Below, in pieces: positions 1 to 6,883 of a stretch of DNA of 24,952 nucleotides. The stretch's first letter is position 1. Every line of letters starts with the position of its first letter. The notes beneath the pieces were generated by a model. It ran no database searches. It was not told where the DNA came from and saw nothing but the letters and a program-made list of their open reading frames with translations. The stretch comes from Candidatus Sulfopaludibacter sp. SbA3 (GTDB lineage Bacteria; Acidobacteriota; Terriglobia; Bryobacterales; Bryobacteraceae): positions 1 to 24,952 of the forward strand of contig CAMAUG010000012.1 in the NCBI GenBank assembly GCA_945861255.1. The letters are read 5' to 3'. A program made the translations under genes and the position numbers.

Positions 1-777
1 GATCTGGTGTGCATCGTTGAGCTGCGCGACAATCTGGAAGAGCTGCACACCGTGCTCGAATACCTGGGACCCACCTGGCGTGCGATCTTTTCCGACTACG
101 ATGTGGACGCCGGCGGCAACCGCGAACGGCTGGCCTACGTGTACGATGAGCGCGCCGCGCGGTTTACAGGCTTGGCGGCGGAGGCGGGCGCTCCGCGCAC
201 GAAGAACGCGGCGGGCGAGTACCTCTCCACAATCGATTTCTGGCGCAGCCCGTTCCTGGCGTCGTTTCAAGCCGGAGACTTCGATTTCATCCTGCTGAGC
301 ACGCACGTCCGCTGGGGCGATAACGAGAAGACCCGCATTACCGAACTCTCCTTGATCGCCGATTGGGTGGACCACCGCGCGAAGGAGAAACACGGCTGGG
401 ACAAAGACATCATCGTGCTCGGCGACTTCAATATCCCTTCGCTTCAATCGCCGCTCTACCAGGCCGTTTCGGCAAAGGGCCTGCAAATGGTGAAGGCCAT
501 CGCCAAGCAGGACCTTGGCTCAAATCTGGAAAAGAACAAGCGCTACGATCAGATTCTGCATTACCCGGCGTTCACCACGGGCGTCACGGAGAGCGGCGGC
601 GTGCTGGATTACTTCATCGACGAGAAATCGATCAAGACTCTCTATGTAAAAGACCCGCCCGCCAAGCAGGCATTCACTTACGAGATGTCCGACCACCTGC
701 CCATCTGGGTGCAGCTCCGCACCGATACGGACGCCGAACAACTGGATGAGATCATCGCCCGGAAGAAGAAGGCCTAA
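1..777 (+). CDS. Endonuclease/exonuclease/phosphatase-fold protein, 5' truncated
   Basis: The reading frame is open from base 1, so the N-terminus lies outside the window; the GTG at 7 is internal and not a credible start. The visible 258 residues match the C-terminal part of the DNase I-like (EEP) fold, which hydrolyses phosphodiester or phosphomonoester bonds with a divalent metal. Signature motifs are LGDFN (about residue 140), where the Asp and Asn are catalytic, a DYF segment near residue 205, and SDHLP near residue 228, which carries the final catalytic Asp-His pair. The tail ends in a basic ARKKKA. Substrate cannot be told: family members act on DNA, inositol phosphates or sphingomyelin. 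No neighbour clarifies the role. A dyad at 791-845 follows the stop codon. Fold assignment is firm; the specific function is unknown. Confidence 0.85.
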   Translation, partial: DLVCIVELRDNLEELHTVLEYLGPTWRAIFSDYDVDAGGNRERLAYVYDERAARFTGLAAEAGAPRTKNAAGEYLSTIDFWRSPFLASFQAGDFDFILLSTHVRWGDNEKTRITELSLIADWVDHRAKEKHGWDKDIIVLGDFNIPSLQSPLYQAVSAKGLQMVKAIAKQDLGSNLEKNKRYDQILHYPAFTTGVTESGGVLDYFIDEKSIKTLYVKDPPAKQAFTYEMSDHLPIWVQLRTDTDAEQLDEIIARKKKA

Positions 778-790
778 GTCCGGCGGAACA

Positions 791-845
791 GAAACGCCCC
801 GTGCGGCTGGTTCCCGCGACCCGAGACCCCATGTCCGGGCGTTTC
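791..845 (+). terminator. Possible terminator dyad after the EEP gene
   Basis: GAAACGCCC (791-799) is exactly complementary to GGGCGTTTC (837-845), 14 nt after the stop codon, with a GC-rich 37-nt loop. The tail (GTTCTATACT) is only modestly T-rich, so this is a weak intrinsic terminator or a structured 3' end. A TATACT hexamer at 850-855 directly after it could be the -10 of the next gene. Confidence 0.35.
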
Positions 846-936
846 GTTCTATACTTAGGTCAAGTGCACCGCCCGTGCCAGAAAGGCCCGCGCGGCGTGC
901 TTATTAAGTAGTGAACAAACGATCCGCACCTTTTGT

Positions 937-1338
937 ATGGATTCGAAAATCCGTGTACTGGTGGCGAAACCTGGCCTGGACGGGCATGACCGCGGGGCCA
1001 AGGTGATCGCCCAGGCGTTACGCGACGCGGGGATGGAGGTGGTCTATACCGGACTCCACCAAACCCCGGAAATGGTCGTGACCGCCGCGCTTCAGGAAGA
1101 CGTCCAGGTGATTGGCCTGTCCATCTTGTCTGGAGCGCACGATGCCATCGTGCCACGGGTGATGGAATTGCTGAAGCAAAAAGGGATGACCGATGTGGTC
1201 GTCGTCGTAGGCGGCATAGTCCCGGATGAGGACGCCGCCGCGCTCAAGCGTCAAGGCGTGGCTGAAGTCTTTCAGCCCGGCGCGCCGCTGGAGGGGATCG
1301 TGGAATTCATCCGCAACGCGGTGAAACAGCCGGCCTAA
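937..1338 (+). CDS. B12-binding subunit, methylmalonyl-CoA mutase C-terminal type
   Basis: The 133-aa protein consists of essentially one cobalamin-binding Rossmann-like domain of the methylmalonyl-CoA mutase small-subunit/C-terminal type. Residues 13-20 carry GLDGHDRG, the DxHxxG motif whose His replaces the lower ligand of cobalt. LSILSGAH (about residues 61-68) is the SxL motif, and VVVGGIVPDED (about 88-98) holds the GG motif lining the nucleotide tail. In split mutases such a subunit pairs with a separate TIM-barrel subunit to isomerise methylmalonyl-CoA to succinyl-CoA or a related acyl-CoA. That large subunit is not in this window. No clear ribosome-binding site precedes the ATG. A TATACT at 850-855 may be the -10 element, giving a leader of about 75 nt. 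The family is sure; the exact mutase is not. Confidence 0.88.
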   Translation: MDSKIRVLVAKPGLDGHDRGAKVIAQALRDAGMEVVYTGLHQTPEMVVTAALQEDVQVIGLSILSGAHDAIVPRVMELLKQKGMTDVVVVVGGIVPDEDAAALKRQGVAEVFQPGAPLEGIVEFIRNAVKQPA

Positions 1339-1405
1339 TGAAAACTCCGCCGGCGGAAATTCCCGCGATCACGCGCAGCAAGAGCTCGCGCGCATAGGAG
1401 CAAGA

Positions 1406-2788
1406 ATGCAAGAAAAATTGAATATCGCGGTGTTCGTCGATTACGACAACATCGAGATCGGATTAAAAACGACGCTGCGGCGGGATTTCGACGTGGCGTT
1501 CGTCTTAGACGCGCTCAAGGAGCGCGGAGACCTGGTGGCCAAATTCGCCTACGCGAACTGGGGACGCCAGGACGGCGCCACGCGGCAAATGGCGGAAAAC
1601 GCGGTCCAGATGGTCCAGCGGATTCCTTCGCCGCGCGGCGACAAGAACGGGGCCGACATCAACCTTGCGCTGGACGCGCTGGAGATGGCGTTCACTCATC
1701 AACACGTGAATGCGTTCGCCATCGTCAGCGGAGACAGCGACTTCATTCCGCTGGTGAACAAACTGAAGGAATACGGCAAGACCGTGTTCATCGTGGGCGG
1801 CAAGGCTTTTACGTCGACCATTCTTCAGCAGAATTGCAACGAGTTCATCAGCTTTGAATCGCTGCTGCCGGATCTGCCGGCCGGAGTTCAGCAGGTGCAG
1901 TTGCCAGGCGAGCACCGCCCGCGCGGGGACCGGGGCGGCGATCGGGGTGGTCGCGGCGACCGCGGTGGAGAACGTGGCGGAGAGCGTGGCGGGGAACGCG
2001 GTGGAGAGCGTGGCGAACGGCGCCCGCGTCCCGCGCCGCTCGATCTGGAACAGGTGCTGCCGCTGGTGGAACGCGCGCTCCAGGTGCTGGAACGCCGCGG
2101 CGTGCAGCCCCAGCTTGGGTTGCTGAAATCCACTATGCTCCAACTGGATTCCGCGTTCAGTGAACGGGCGTACGGGGCGGGAAGTTTTTCGGACTTCGTC
2201 GAGAAGTTGAAGAAAGCCGAGATGGTCAATGTCTCCGGCTCCGGCGGACGCTACGTTATCGAGCGTAAGGGAACGGCCACCAAGCCGGAGCATCCCGCGC
2301 TCAAGCACGAAGACCTGCTGCCGCCGCTGCGCGATGTGCTTGAAAACCATCGTTTGGATCTCGAAAATGGCTCCACAGCGGAGGACCTGGCCGCTTGGTT
2401 CAAGGAAGAGCAACCCAGCTTCGACACCACGGCCTACGGGTTCCAGGAGTTCGTGGAATTTCTGAATTACGCCCAGGACAAGATGGTGGTGCGCTTGGAG
2501 CCGCACCAGGAACAAGGCATCATGCTGGTGTACATGGGCGCGGAATTCTATCCGCCCGCCGAGCCGCCGCAGCCCGAACCGGAAGTGGTGGCGCAGGAAG
2601 TTGAAGAGGAAGAGGAATACGAACCTCAGCCCTACGTGGAAGGCCAGCCCACCATCTTCGAGCCGAACCCTCCGCCCGTCAAGGCCAAACGAGCGCCGGT
2701 CCGCAAGCGCGTTCCACGAGCGGCCGGACCGAAGGGTGGCGGGGGTGGCGGCGGATCACGCCGTCCGCGCCGGAAGAAGCCCGAGTAA
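1406..2788 (+). CDS. NYN-domain nuclease with RGG-like linker and two LOTUS/OST-HTH-like domains
   Basis: This is a 460-aa multidomain protein of the LabA/DUF88 NYN family. Residues 1-155 form the PIN-like NYN nuclease fold, with acidic residues in the usual places: D12 and D14 (FVDYDN), D84 (KNGADIN) and D110/D112 (SGDSDF). Residues 169-210 are a low-complexity linker of GDRGG and GERGG repeats. Residues 212-286 and 298-378 look like two winged-helix OST-HTH/LOTUS units, which bind RNA in eukaryotic MARF1 and Limkain proteins. An acidic run near 394-406 and a basic, glycine-rich tail (about 428-460) follow. The start is supported by AGGAG at 1396-1400, 5 nt upstream. The RidA gene follows after 6 nt, so they may share a transcript. 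Predicted role: an RNA-processing or RNA-decay nuclease in the cytoplasm. The NYN call is firm, the LOTUS call likely, the substrate unknown. Confidence 0.88.
   Translation: MQEKLNIAVFVDYDNIEIGLKTTLRRDFDVAFVLDALKERGDLVAKFAYANWGRQDGATRQMAENAVQMVQRIPSPRGDKNGADINLALDALEMAFTHQHVNAFAIVSGDSDFIPLVNKLKEYGKTVFIVGGKAFTSTILQQNCNEFISFESLLPDLPAGVQQVQLPGEHRPRGDRGGDRGGRGDRGGERGGERGGERGGERGERRPRPAPLDLEQVLPLVERALQVLERRGVQPQLGLLKSTMLQLDSAFSERAYGAGSFSDFVEKLKKAEMVNVSGSGGRYVIERKGTATKPEHPALKHEDLLPPLRDVLENHRLDLENGSTAEDLAAWFKEEQPSFDTTAYGFQEFVEFLNYAQDKMVVRLEPHQEQGIMLVYMGAEFYPPAEPPQPEPEVVAQEVEEEEEYEPQPYVEGQPTIFEPNPPPVKAKRAPVRKRVPRAAGPKGGGGGGGSRRPRRKKPE
1921..2021 (+). repeat. In-frame 12-bp GERGG/GDRGG codon repeats
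   Basis: Within the NYN gene, degenerate 12-nt units (such as GGAGAGCGTGGC) encode Gly-Glu-Arg-Gly four times in a row, preceded by looser Gly-Asp-Arg-Gly units. The product resembles the RGG-box of RNA-binding proteins. Copy number is probably prone to slippage. Confidence 0.85.
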
Positions 2789-2794
2789 CAGCGA

Positions 2795-3178
2795 ATGAGC
2801 ATAGAACGGATTTTGCATCAGGGGGCACCCACGCCTCGCGGGCCGTATTCATCGGCGGTCCGCGCGGGCGATTTCATCTTTGTCAGCGGCCTGGGTCCGG
2901 TGGGCGAAGACGACAAGTATTCCTTCGGCGACGTCCAGCACGAAACGCGGTTGACTCTCACGAATCTCGCCAAAATACTCGCGGATTGCGGCGCGGCGCT
3001 GGAGGATGTGGTGAAGTGCTCGGTGTTTTTGAGAGACGTGAGCGAGTTCCCCAAGATGAACGAAGTCTATACAGAGTTCTTTGGCGCCATCAAACCGGCG
3101 CGCACCACCGTGGAGGCGAAGTTCTTTCAGGCGGCCATGCGCGTGGAGATCGATGCGGTGGCCTACAAACCGCGCTAA
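2795..3178 (+). CDS. RidA/YjgF family enamine/imine deaminase
   Basis: The 127-aa protein has the normal RidA length and sequence pattern: an N-terminal GPYSSAV, VSGLGPV at about residue 31, KCSVFLRD near 73, and the C-terminal segment KPARTTVEA followed by MRVEIDAVA. The Arg in KPARTT corresponds to the conserved substrate carboxylate-binding Arg. RidA proteins form trimers and hydrolyse reactive enamines and imines, such as 2-aminoacrylate released by PLP enzymes. The ATG lies 6 nt after the NYN-gene stop, so the two are probably co-transcribed. No strong ribosome-binding site is visible, and translational coupling is likely. RidA paralogues are many, so no symbol is given. Family assignment is secure. 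Confidence 0.92.
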   Translation: MSIERILHQGAPTPRGPYSSAVRAGDFIFVSGLGPVGEDDKYSFGDVQHETRLTLTNLAKILADCGAALEDVVKCSVFLRDVSEFPKMNEVYTEFFGAIKPARTTVEAKFFQAAMRVEIDAVAYKPR

Positions 3179-3220
3179 AAGTCAATAAAAAGCACTGTCC
3201 CAGCGGGTTTCGGGAATAGC

Positions 3221-3229
3221 TGCTATGCT
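3221..3229 (+). promoter_or_regulatory. Extended -10 promoter, probable leaderless start
   Basis: TGC-TATGCT is an extended -10 element (TGn plus hexamer). It lies 8 nt before the ATG at 3238, which would put the transcript start at or within a few bases of the start codon. No ribosome-binding site lies between them and no good -35 is visible. Confidence 0.4.
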
Positions 3230-3237
3230 GGTACCAG

Positions 3238-3459
3238 ATGAAAAAAGAGCACGCTGCCGTCGCCGCATATCAATTCAAACGCACCAAGACCGATGGGTTG
3301 ATCGAGGTCCTGAACGAGGGTTCCTACGTAATGGCGGAATACAGCGAACGCACGGGCGTCGTTCGGTGGCAGCGCGTGGTCGTAGCCCCTCAAAAAGAGA
3401 AAATCGAGAGATGGCTGCTGGAACACTATCCCGCCCGCGCCGCCAAGGCCAGCGCGTAA
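3238..3459 (+). CDS. Small hypothetical protein, 73 aa
   Basis: I do not recognise a family. The 73-residue product begins MKKEHAAVAAYQFKRTKTDG and is soluble, with no signal peptide or membrane segment. It has a predicted beta-rich middle (VLNEGSYVMAEYSE, then a VRWQRVVVA strand) and an amphipathic basic helix near the C-terminus (KEKIERWLLEHYP). Codon choice is normal for the region, with G/C at most third positions, which argues for a real gene. Start choice rests on an extended -10 just upstream, consistent with a leaderless mRNA. A different-frame reading from 3225 is less protein-like. It may be a lineage-specific small protein; no function is suggested. Confidence 0.6.
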   Translation: MKKEHAAVAAYQFKRTKTDGLIEVLNEGSYVMAEYSERTGVVRWQRVVVAPQKEKIERWLLEHYPARAAKASA

Positions 3460-3811
3460 CCAGCACACCCTGAACGTGTTCCCCGGGCGTGAGCCCCTCA
3501 AGCCTCTGCCTGAGGCGAACTTCCGGCAAGATTCCCTCGTATGGCTTCCTGAGCGGCGCCTCAGGTTGCCGGCCTCGCGGAATGCGAATACTGGCGGCAG
3601 CAGCAGAGATTCACCGCGTCCTGAAACGGGGGGCCGGGCTGTCATCGCTGGGCAGCCGTACAACCGGGGAGCCACCAGCCAGACAACGGCACAGACCGGC
3701 CAGCGGCCGGCTTCCGGGAGGTGCGTCTACAAACACGCCCCATGAAGCCGGTTCCCGCAGTGTGCGCGCTGGCCGCGAAGTCGACACCGGTGCTGCTCGG
3801 ATTGGCGTGCC
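3460..3811. other. Gene-free GC-rich stretch with RNA-like dyads
   Basis: There is no convincing coding frame on either strand. Open frames run through, but their Arg/Pro/Gly/Ser-rich products look like translated GC-rich noncoding DNA. The region separates the 73-aa gene (+) from a convergent secreted-protein gene (-). It holds several clustered inverted repeats between 3478 and 3672, listed separately, and a 25-nt segment at 3735-3759 that resembles 794-818 at 20 of 25 positions. Confidence 0.6.
3478..3672 (+). ncRNA. Candidate structured RNA of unknown class
   Basis: GTTCCCCGG (3478-3486) can pair with CCGGGGAGC (3664-3672), closing a region of about 195 nt. Inside are GGGC-GTGA-GCCC (3485-3496, a GNRA-type tetraloop), CCTGAGGCG (3509-3517) with CGCCTCAGG (3557-3565), and CCGGCAA (3523-3529) with TTGCCGG (3566-3572). 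The last two pairings interleave with loops too short for both, so they look mutually exclusive. The 5' tetraloop hairpin also competes with the closing stem. The size and a GTGTTCCCC near the 5' end loosely recall 6S RNA, but the arrangement is not a clean 6S fold. No RNase P, SRP, tmRNA or known riboswitch core was recognised. The strand is uncertain, because dyads read the same on both strands. Confidence 0.25.
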
Positions 3812-4177
3812 TTACGGCAGCACCGGCACCGTGGTGAAGGAAGTGCTATCGAGAAGCGCCCCTGCGTTTTTCCCGCCGCCGTCATAAATGTCCACGATGT
3901 GCGATTCGCTTGTCACCAATATTGGCAGCGTGAATGTCAGCTGGAACGTCAGGTCTCCACGATGGGCGATCATCCTGATGGGATTACCGACATCGCTATC
4001 GATCACAACGTCGACGTCGCGCGGAAGGTTGGCGCCGACGAAGTTGACGAAGCCCTCGTAACAAGTGCCCGCGCCGGGTGAACATGAATAGTCAAGGGTT
4101 GGGGCTGGCTTGGCCGGCGCCGCCGCGAGAAGCATTGCAAGAGTTGTTGTTACTGCAAGAAGTTTTTGTAGTCGCAT
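3812..4177 (-). CDS. Small secreted protein of unknown function
   Basis: The 121-aa product starts with a clear Sec signal peptide: MRLQKLLAV, a hydrophobic core TLAMLLAAA, and a likely cut after an Ala near residues 20-25. The mature part of about 95 residues has two cysteines spaced six residues apart (SCSPGAGTC), likely a small disulfide loop. It then shows alternating hydrophobic residues typical of a beta-sandwich (VDVVIDSDVG, LTFQLTFTLP, HIVDIYDGGG). It is probably exported to the periplasm or outside. No family was recognised. It is convergent with the 73-aa gene and runs in the same direction as the mutarotase upstream, with a 205-nt gap, so it probably has its own promoter. No strong ribosome-binding site is seen. 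Confidence 0.62.
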   Translation of the reverse strand: MRLQKLLAVTTTLAMLLAAAPAKPAPTLDYSCSPGAGTCYEGFVNFVGANLPRDVDVVIDSDVGNPIRMIAHRGDLTFQLTFTLPILVTSESHIVDIYDGGGKNAGALLDSTSFTTVPVLP

Positions 4178-4382
4178 GGTGAGATCAGAATATCCCGGAG
4201 CGCGTCAGGATCGAACGCGCCTAAGTGATATGGCACCACCCCGTAGGGCATAGACTTAAGGTACTTCCCGGGGCAGGGTACGGCAGTACCGGTGTGCATC
4301 GGCAGCGCAATGCAATGGACTCCAGGGTGAACGCCGCAGCACCACGCACGCCACCCGGCTACATCGGGCTTCCGTTCGCAAC

Positions 4383-5438
4383 TCAGAATCCGCTCGGGTG
4401 AACCCAGAAGCTCTCGCTCCAGGTTCCTCCGGCGGCGATCGATTGCAGTTCTTTGTAGGTTCCCTTATGCGCCATGTTGAGCGCGTTGGTGATGCCGGCC
4501 ATCGGCTCAAAGCAGATAAAGTTCCTCACTTGCTGGGGCGTGGGGTTGGCGGGGCCGGCCGCTGGAGACGGCGAATAGATCACCGCAGCCCTGTAATTGG
4601 GCCCAAAGATCACTTCCAGCTTCTGGGCTTTCCCCTTCACCCACATGGTGGCGCGGCCCGCCGGATCGCGGACTAGATCACCGAAGACATCGTCCAGGTC
4701 GTGGTCCTTGAGCGCGATGTTCTGAGCATTCGAAAACAGCTTTTCGATCGGCCGCGTTTCGCCCGTCGGGAGCTTCTCCGGCGACAACAGCCACTGCGTC
4801 TTGGCGCCCACCCCCACGGTCCAGTCTTCGCGCTTGGAATCGGTTAACTGGAAATAGGGATGGAACCCGATGGCCACCGGCATGGGCTCCGCGCTCATGT
4901 TCCGGATGGTGGTGGCCACTTCCAGCACTCCATCCGCCAACCTATAGGTCATATCAATGCTGTGCGCGAACGGGAACTGCGCCATCCACGCGGGTTGGCG
5001 ATAGAATTCCAGCCGGCTGGTCACCCATGCGGACTTGCCGTCGGCCTTGGCCTCAATCACGGTCCAATCCGGGGTGGACGAAAGGAACCCGTGAATGGCG
5101 TTGCCCGGGCGAATATTTCCGAGCGTCATATCAAAGGCGTACCTCTTGCCGTTGGCGTAGAAGGCCAACTCATCCAGGCGATTCGCCCAGGGGCCCAGGA
5201 ACGGGAGCCCATTCAACCCGGGCGTCTTGCGGAACTCTTCGAGCGACGCGTAGGGAAAGCGCAGCACCTGGTGCCCCTTCACCTTCAGCTCAAACGCGAA
5301 GTTGCCGATGGCCGGCGCAACGGCGAGTGTCGTTTGGTGGCTTGCGTCTTCCAGCCGCACCACGGCGCCCTCGCGTTTTGCCGAATACTGCGCACACAGG
5401 GGCAGCGCGGCGACCGCCGCAAACACAAGAAGCTTCAT
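4383..5438 (-). CDS. Exported aldose 1-epimerase (mutarotase) family protein
   Basis: The 351-aa protein has the galactose-mutarotase fold, which interconverts alpha and beta anomers of free sugars. A signal peptide (MKLLVFAAVAALPLCAQ) predicts export to the periplasm. Conserved signatures are GLPFLGPWANRLD (about residues 77-89), the NAIHGFL segment with a catalytic-type His (about 113-119), GFHPYFQL with the second His (about 192-199), and ICFEPMAGITNAL near 310, holding the Glu that acts as base. All key residues are present. Length is normal for the family. The start is fixed by a strong ribosome-binding site, GGGAGGA (complement of 5442-5448). It may serve plant-polysaccharide sugar use together with the TIM-barrel gene divergent from it. 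The exact sugar is unknown. Confidence 0.9.
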   Translation of the reverse strand: MKLLVFAAVAALPLCAQYSAKREGAVVRLEDASHQTTLAVAPAIGNFAFELKVKGHQVLRFPYASLEEFRKTPGLNGLPFLGPWANRLDELAFYANGKRYAFDMTLGNIRPGNAIHGFLSSTPDWTVIEAKADGKSAWVTSRLEFYRQPAWMAQFPFAHSIDMTYRLADGVLEVATTIRNMSAEPMPVAIGFHPYFQLTDSKREDWTVGVGAKTQWLLSPEKLPTGETRPIEKLFSNAQNIALKDHDLDDVFGDLVRDPAGRATMWVKGKAQKLEVIFGPNYRAAVIYSPSPAAGPANPTPQQVRNFICFEPMAGITNALNMAHKGTYKELQSIAAGGTWSESFWVHPSGF

Positions 5439-5441
5439 ATT

Positions 5442-5448
5442 TCCTCCC
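5442..5448 (-). promoter_or_regulatory. Strong ribosome-binding site of the mutarotase gene
   Basis: On the minus strand GGGAGGA ends 3 nt before the ATG at 5438. It is one of the few near-perfect Shine-Dalgarno sequences in the window and decides the start. Confidence 0.75.
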
Positions 5449-5750
5449 GCTCAGGCGATCTCGACGGCGCGTTTCGCGCCAGGACGGCGGCCGCGGCCGC
5501 TCATCGCCAGAGTAGCTCACTGGCGCAGAGCCTGTCTGTCGCACATGGCAGGCACATAAGACAGGCCGCGCGCCGTGCGTAGAAATCCAGCACGGCAATG
5601 GAGCCAACGCCGGGCCGCCATGCGTAAGCGTGCGGACCGTACGCACCATATGCTCAAGAGGCGAATCACGGGCGGCCGCACGTGACGGCGGCGGCGGGCT
5701 CCACCCGAAAATGGGGGTAGACTAGACGAGGAGGTTGGGAAACGCATTCT
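5449..5750. other. Divergent intergenic region, mutarotase and TIM-barrel genes
   Basis: There are about 300 nt with no credible gene. It holds a perfect inverted repeat, GCCTGTCT (5530-5537) and AGACAGGC (5559-5566), with a 21-nt loop. Just before the + gene are a TAGACT hexamer (5718-5723) and a GAGGAGG ribosome-binding site (5728-5734), the latter 16 nt from the ATG, which is unusually far. The dyad could be an operator shared by the two divergent sugar-related genes; that is inference. Confidence 0.5.
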
Positions 5751-6653
5751 ATGAACCGATTCACCAGACGAGGCTTCGGGAAGGCAGCGCTGGCGAGCCT
5801 GCCCATCGGCGCCGCTTTTGCCGCGAAGCTGAATTCCACGGTGGGTGGCGTGCGCATCGGCACGCAAACCTACAGCTACCGGACCCTGCCGTTCACTGGC
5901 CGTTTCCGGTACCCCGTGGTGATCAAAGCAATGACTGAAAACGGCCTGGCTGAATGTGAGTTGTTCTCACCGCACGTGGAGCCGGCCAGCACCGCGAAAT
6001 CCGATACGCCACAGAATGTGCGCGCCGAGCTGCGCAAGTGGCGCATGGAGGTTACGCTGGATCACTTTCGCAACGTGCGCAAGGAATTCGACGCCGCCGG
6101 CATCACGATCCACGCATACAACCTTAGCTTCAAGGATGATTTCACGGATGCTGAAATCGACCGCGGGTTCGAGGACGCCAAGGCGCTGGGTGTGAGCATC
6201 ATCACCGCATCCACCACCTTGCCTGTGGCGAAACGAGTGGCGCCGTTCGCGGAAAAACACAAGATCCAGGTTGCCATGCACAATCATGCGAACCTCAAGG
6301 ACCCCAATGAATTTGCCACTCCGGAAAGCTTCCGCGCCGCATTGGCGATGTCGAAGTATTTCAAAATCAACTTGGACATCGGCCACTTCAGCGCCGCCAA
6401 CTTCGACGCCATGGCGTTCTTCAAGGAAAACCACGCCAATATCACGAACCTGCATTTGAAGGATCGTAAGAAGAACGATGGCGCCAACGTGGAATGGGGC
6501 CAGGGCGACACGCCGATCAAACCCGTATTGCAGCTTCTCAAAGAAACCAAGTGGCCCATCCCGGCCTACATCGAGTACGAGTATCCGGGCCAACTCGACC
6601 CGGCCGCGGAAGTACGCAAGTGCTTCGATTTCGTGAAGCGCGCGCTGGCCTAA
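5751..6653 (+). CDS. Tat-exported TIM-barrel sugar isomerase/epimerase-like protein
   Basis: The 300-aa protein belongs to the xylose-isomerase-like/AP-endonuclease-2 TIM-barrel superfamily. The N-terminus TRRGFGKAAL, followed by a hydrophobic run ending AFAAK, is a twin-arginine signal, so the folded enzyme with bound metal is probably exported. Metal-site motifs in order are ECELFSPH (about residue 67), AMHNHANLKD (about 176), LDIGHFSAAN (about 207), LHLKDRKK (about 230) and a late YIEYEYPG (about 273) with the Glu ligand. Such proteins isomerise or epimerise keto-sugars or inositols; the substrate cannot be read from sequence. Many paralogues of this Tat-exported type occur in Bryobacterales. 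It is divergent from the exported mutarotase, which suggests carbohydrate use. The ATG is the only one that retains the Tat signal. Confidence 0.88.
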   Translation: MNRFTRRGFGKAALASLPIGAAFAAKLNSTVGGVRIGTQTYSYRTLPFTGRFRYPVVIKAMTENGLAECELFSPHVEPASTAKSDTPQNVRAELRKWRMEVTLDHFRNVRKEFDAAGITIHAYNLSFKDDFTDAEIDRGFEDAKALGVSIITASTTLPVAKRVAPFAEKHKIQVAMHNHANLKDPNEFATPESFRAALAMSKYFKINLDIGHFSAANFDAMAFFKENHANITNLHLKDRKKNDGANVEWGQGDTPIKPVLQLLKETKWPIPAYIEYEYPGQLDPAAEVRKCFDFVKRALA

Positions 6654-6692
6654 CGCGCATTGAAGCACGTGGGACTTCCGCGCCTTCCTCTG

Positions 6693-6779
6693 GCGAGCGG
6701 TGCAGCTCGCGGCCACTCAATTCTGTAGACCGCCCGGTGACGGTCGCGGCTCGTTATGGGTTCCGAGCCGCAACCGTCA
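6693..6779. repeat. Two adjacent hairpins, REP-like or terminator
   Basis: The first hairpin is GCGAGC (6693-6698) with GCTCGC (6705-6710). The second is far stronger: TGACGGTCGCGGCTCG (6738-6753) pairs with CGAGCCGCAACCGTCA (6764-6779), 15 of 16 positions, with a 10-nt loop. No T-tract follows, so the second resembles an extragenic palindromic (REP-like) unit more than an intrinsic terminator. A further small palindrome, GCCGG-TT-CCGGC, lies at 6784-6795. No second copy of the large hairpin was seen in this window. Confidence 0.55.
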
Positions 6780-6826
6780 GAGAGCCGGTTCCGGCCTACG
6801 TATAGCATGATCCACCGTCGCTTCGT

Positions 6827-6840
6827 CCAGGAATTCCTGG
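6827..6840. promoter_or_regulatory. Perfect 14-bp palindrome, candidate operator
   Basis: CCAGGAATTCCTGG is a perfect palindrome without a spacer, ending 43 nt before the gamma-glutamyltransferase ATG. A further half-site, CAGGAATC, follows at 6843-6850. The layout suits a dimeric transcription factor. The regulator is unknown. Confidence 0.45.
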
Positions 6841-6883
6841 GTCAGGAATCAACAAGTGGGGTCGCGGCATTCTGCTACGCTGA

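Noticed and set aside
1921..2021. CRISPR-like array from regular 12-bp units
   Set aside because: The units are contiguous in-frame codons with no spacers; they encode GERGG repeats.
1505..2515. A 336-codon open frame on the minus strand opposite the NYN gene
   Set aside because: Long antisense frames are expected in high-GC coding DNA; the product is low-complexity His/Arg/Leu-rich with no domain, and the + strand protein has clear motifs.
3460..3811. A known structured RNA (6S, RNase P, SRP, tmRNA) or a tRNA
   Set aside because: None of the conserved cores (for example GAGGAAAGTC of RNase P, the SRP GGAAGG loop, or a TTCGANTC T-loop) is present; only loose similarity to 6S remains, so it is listed as unknown.
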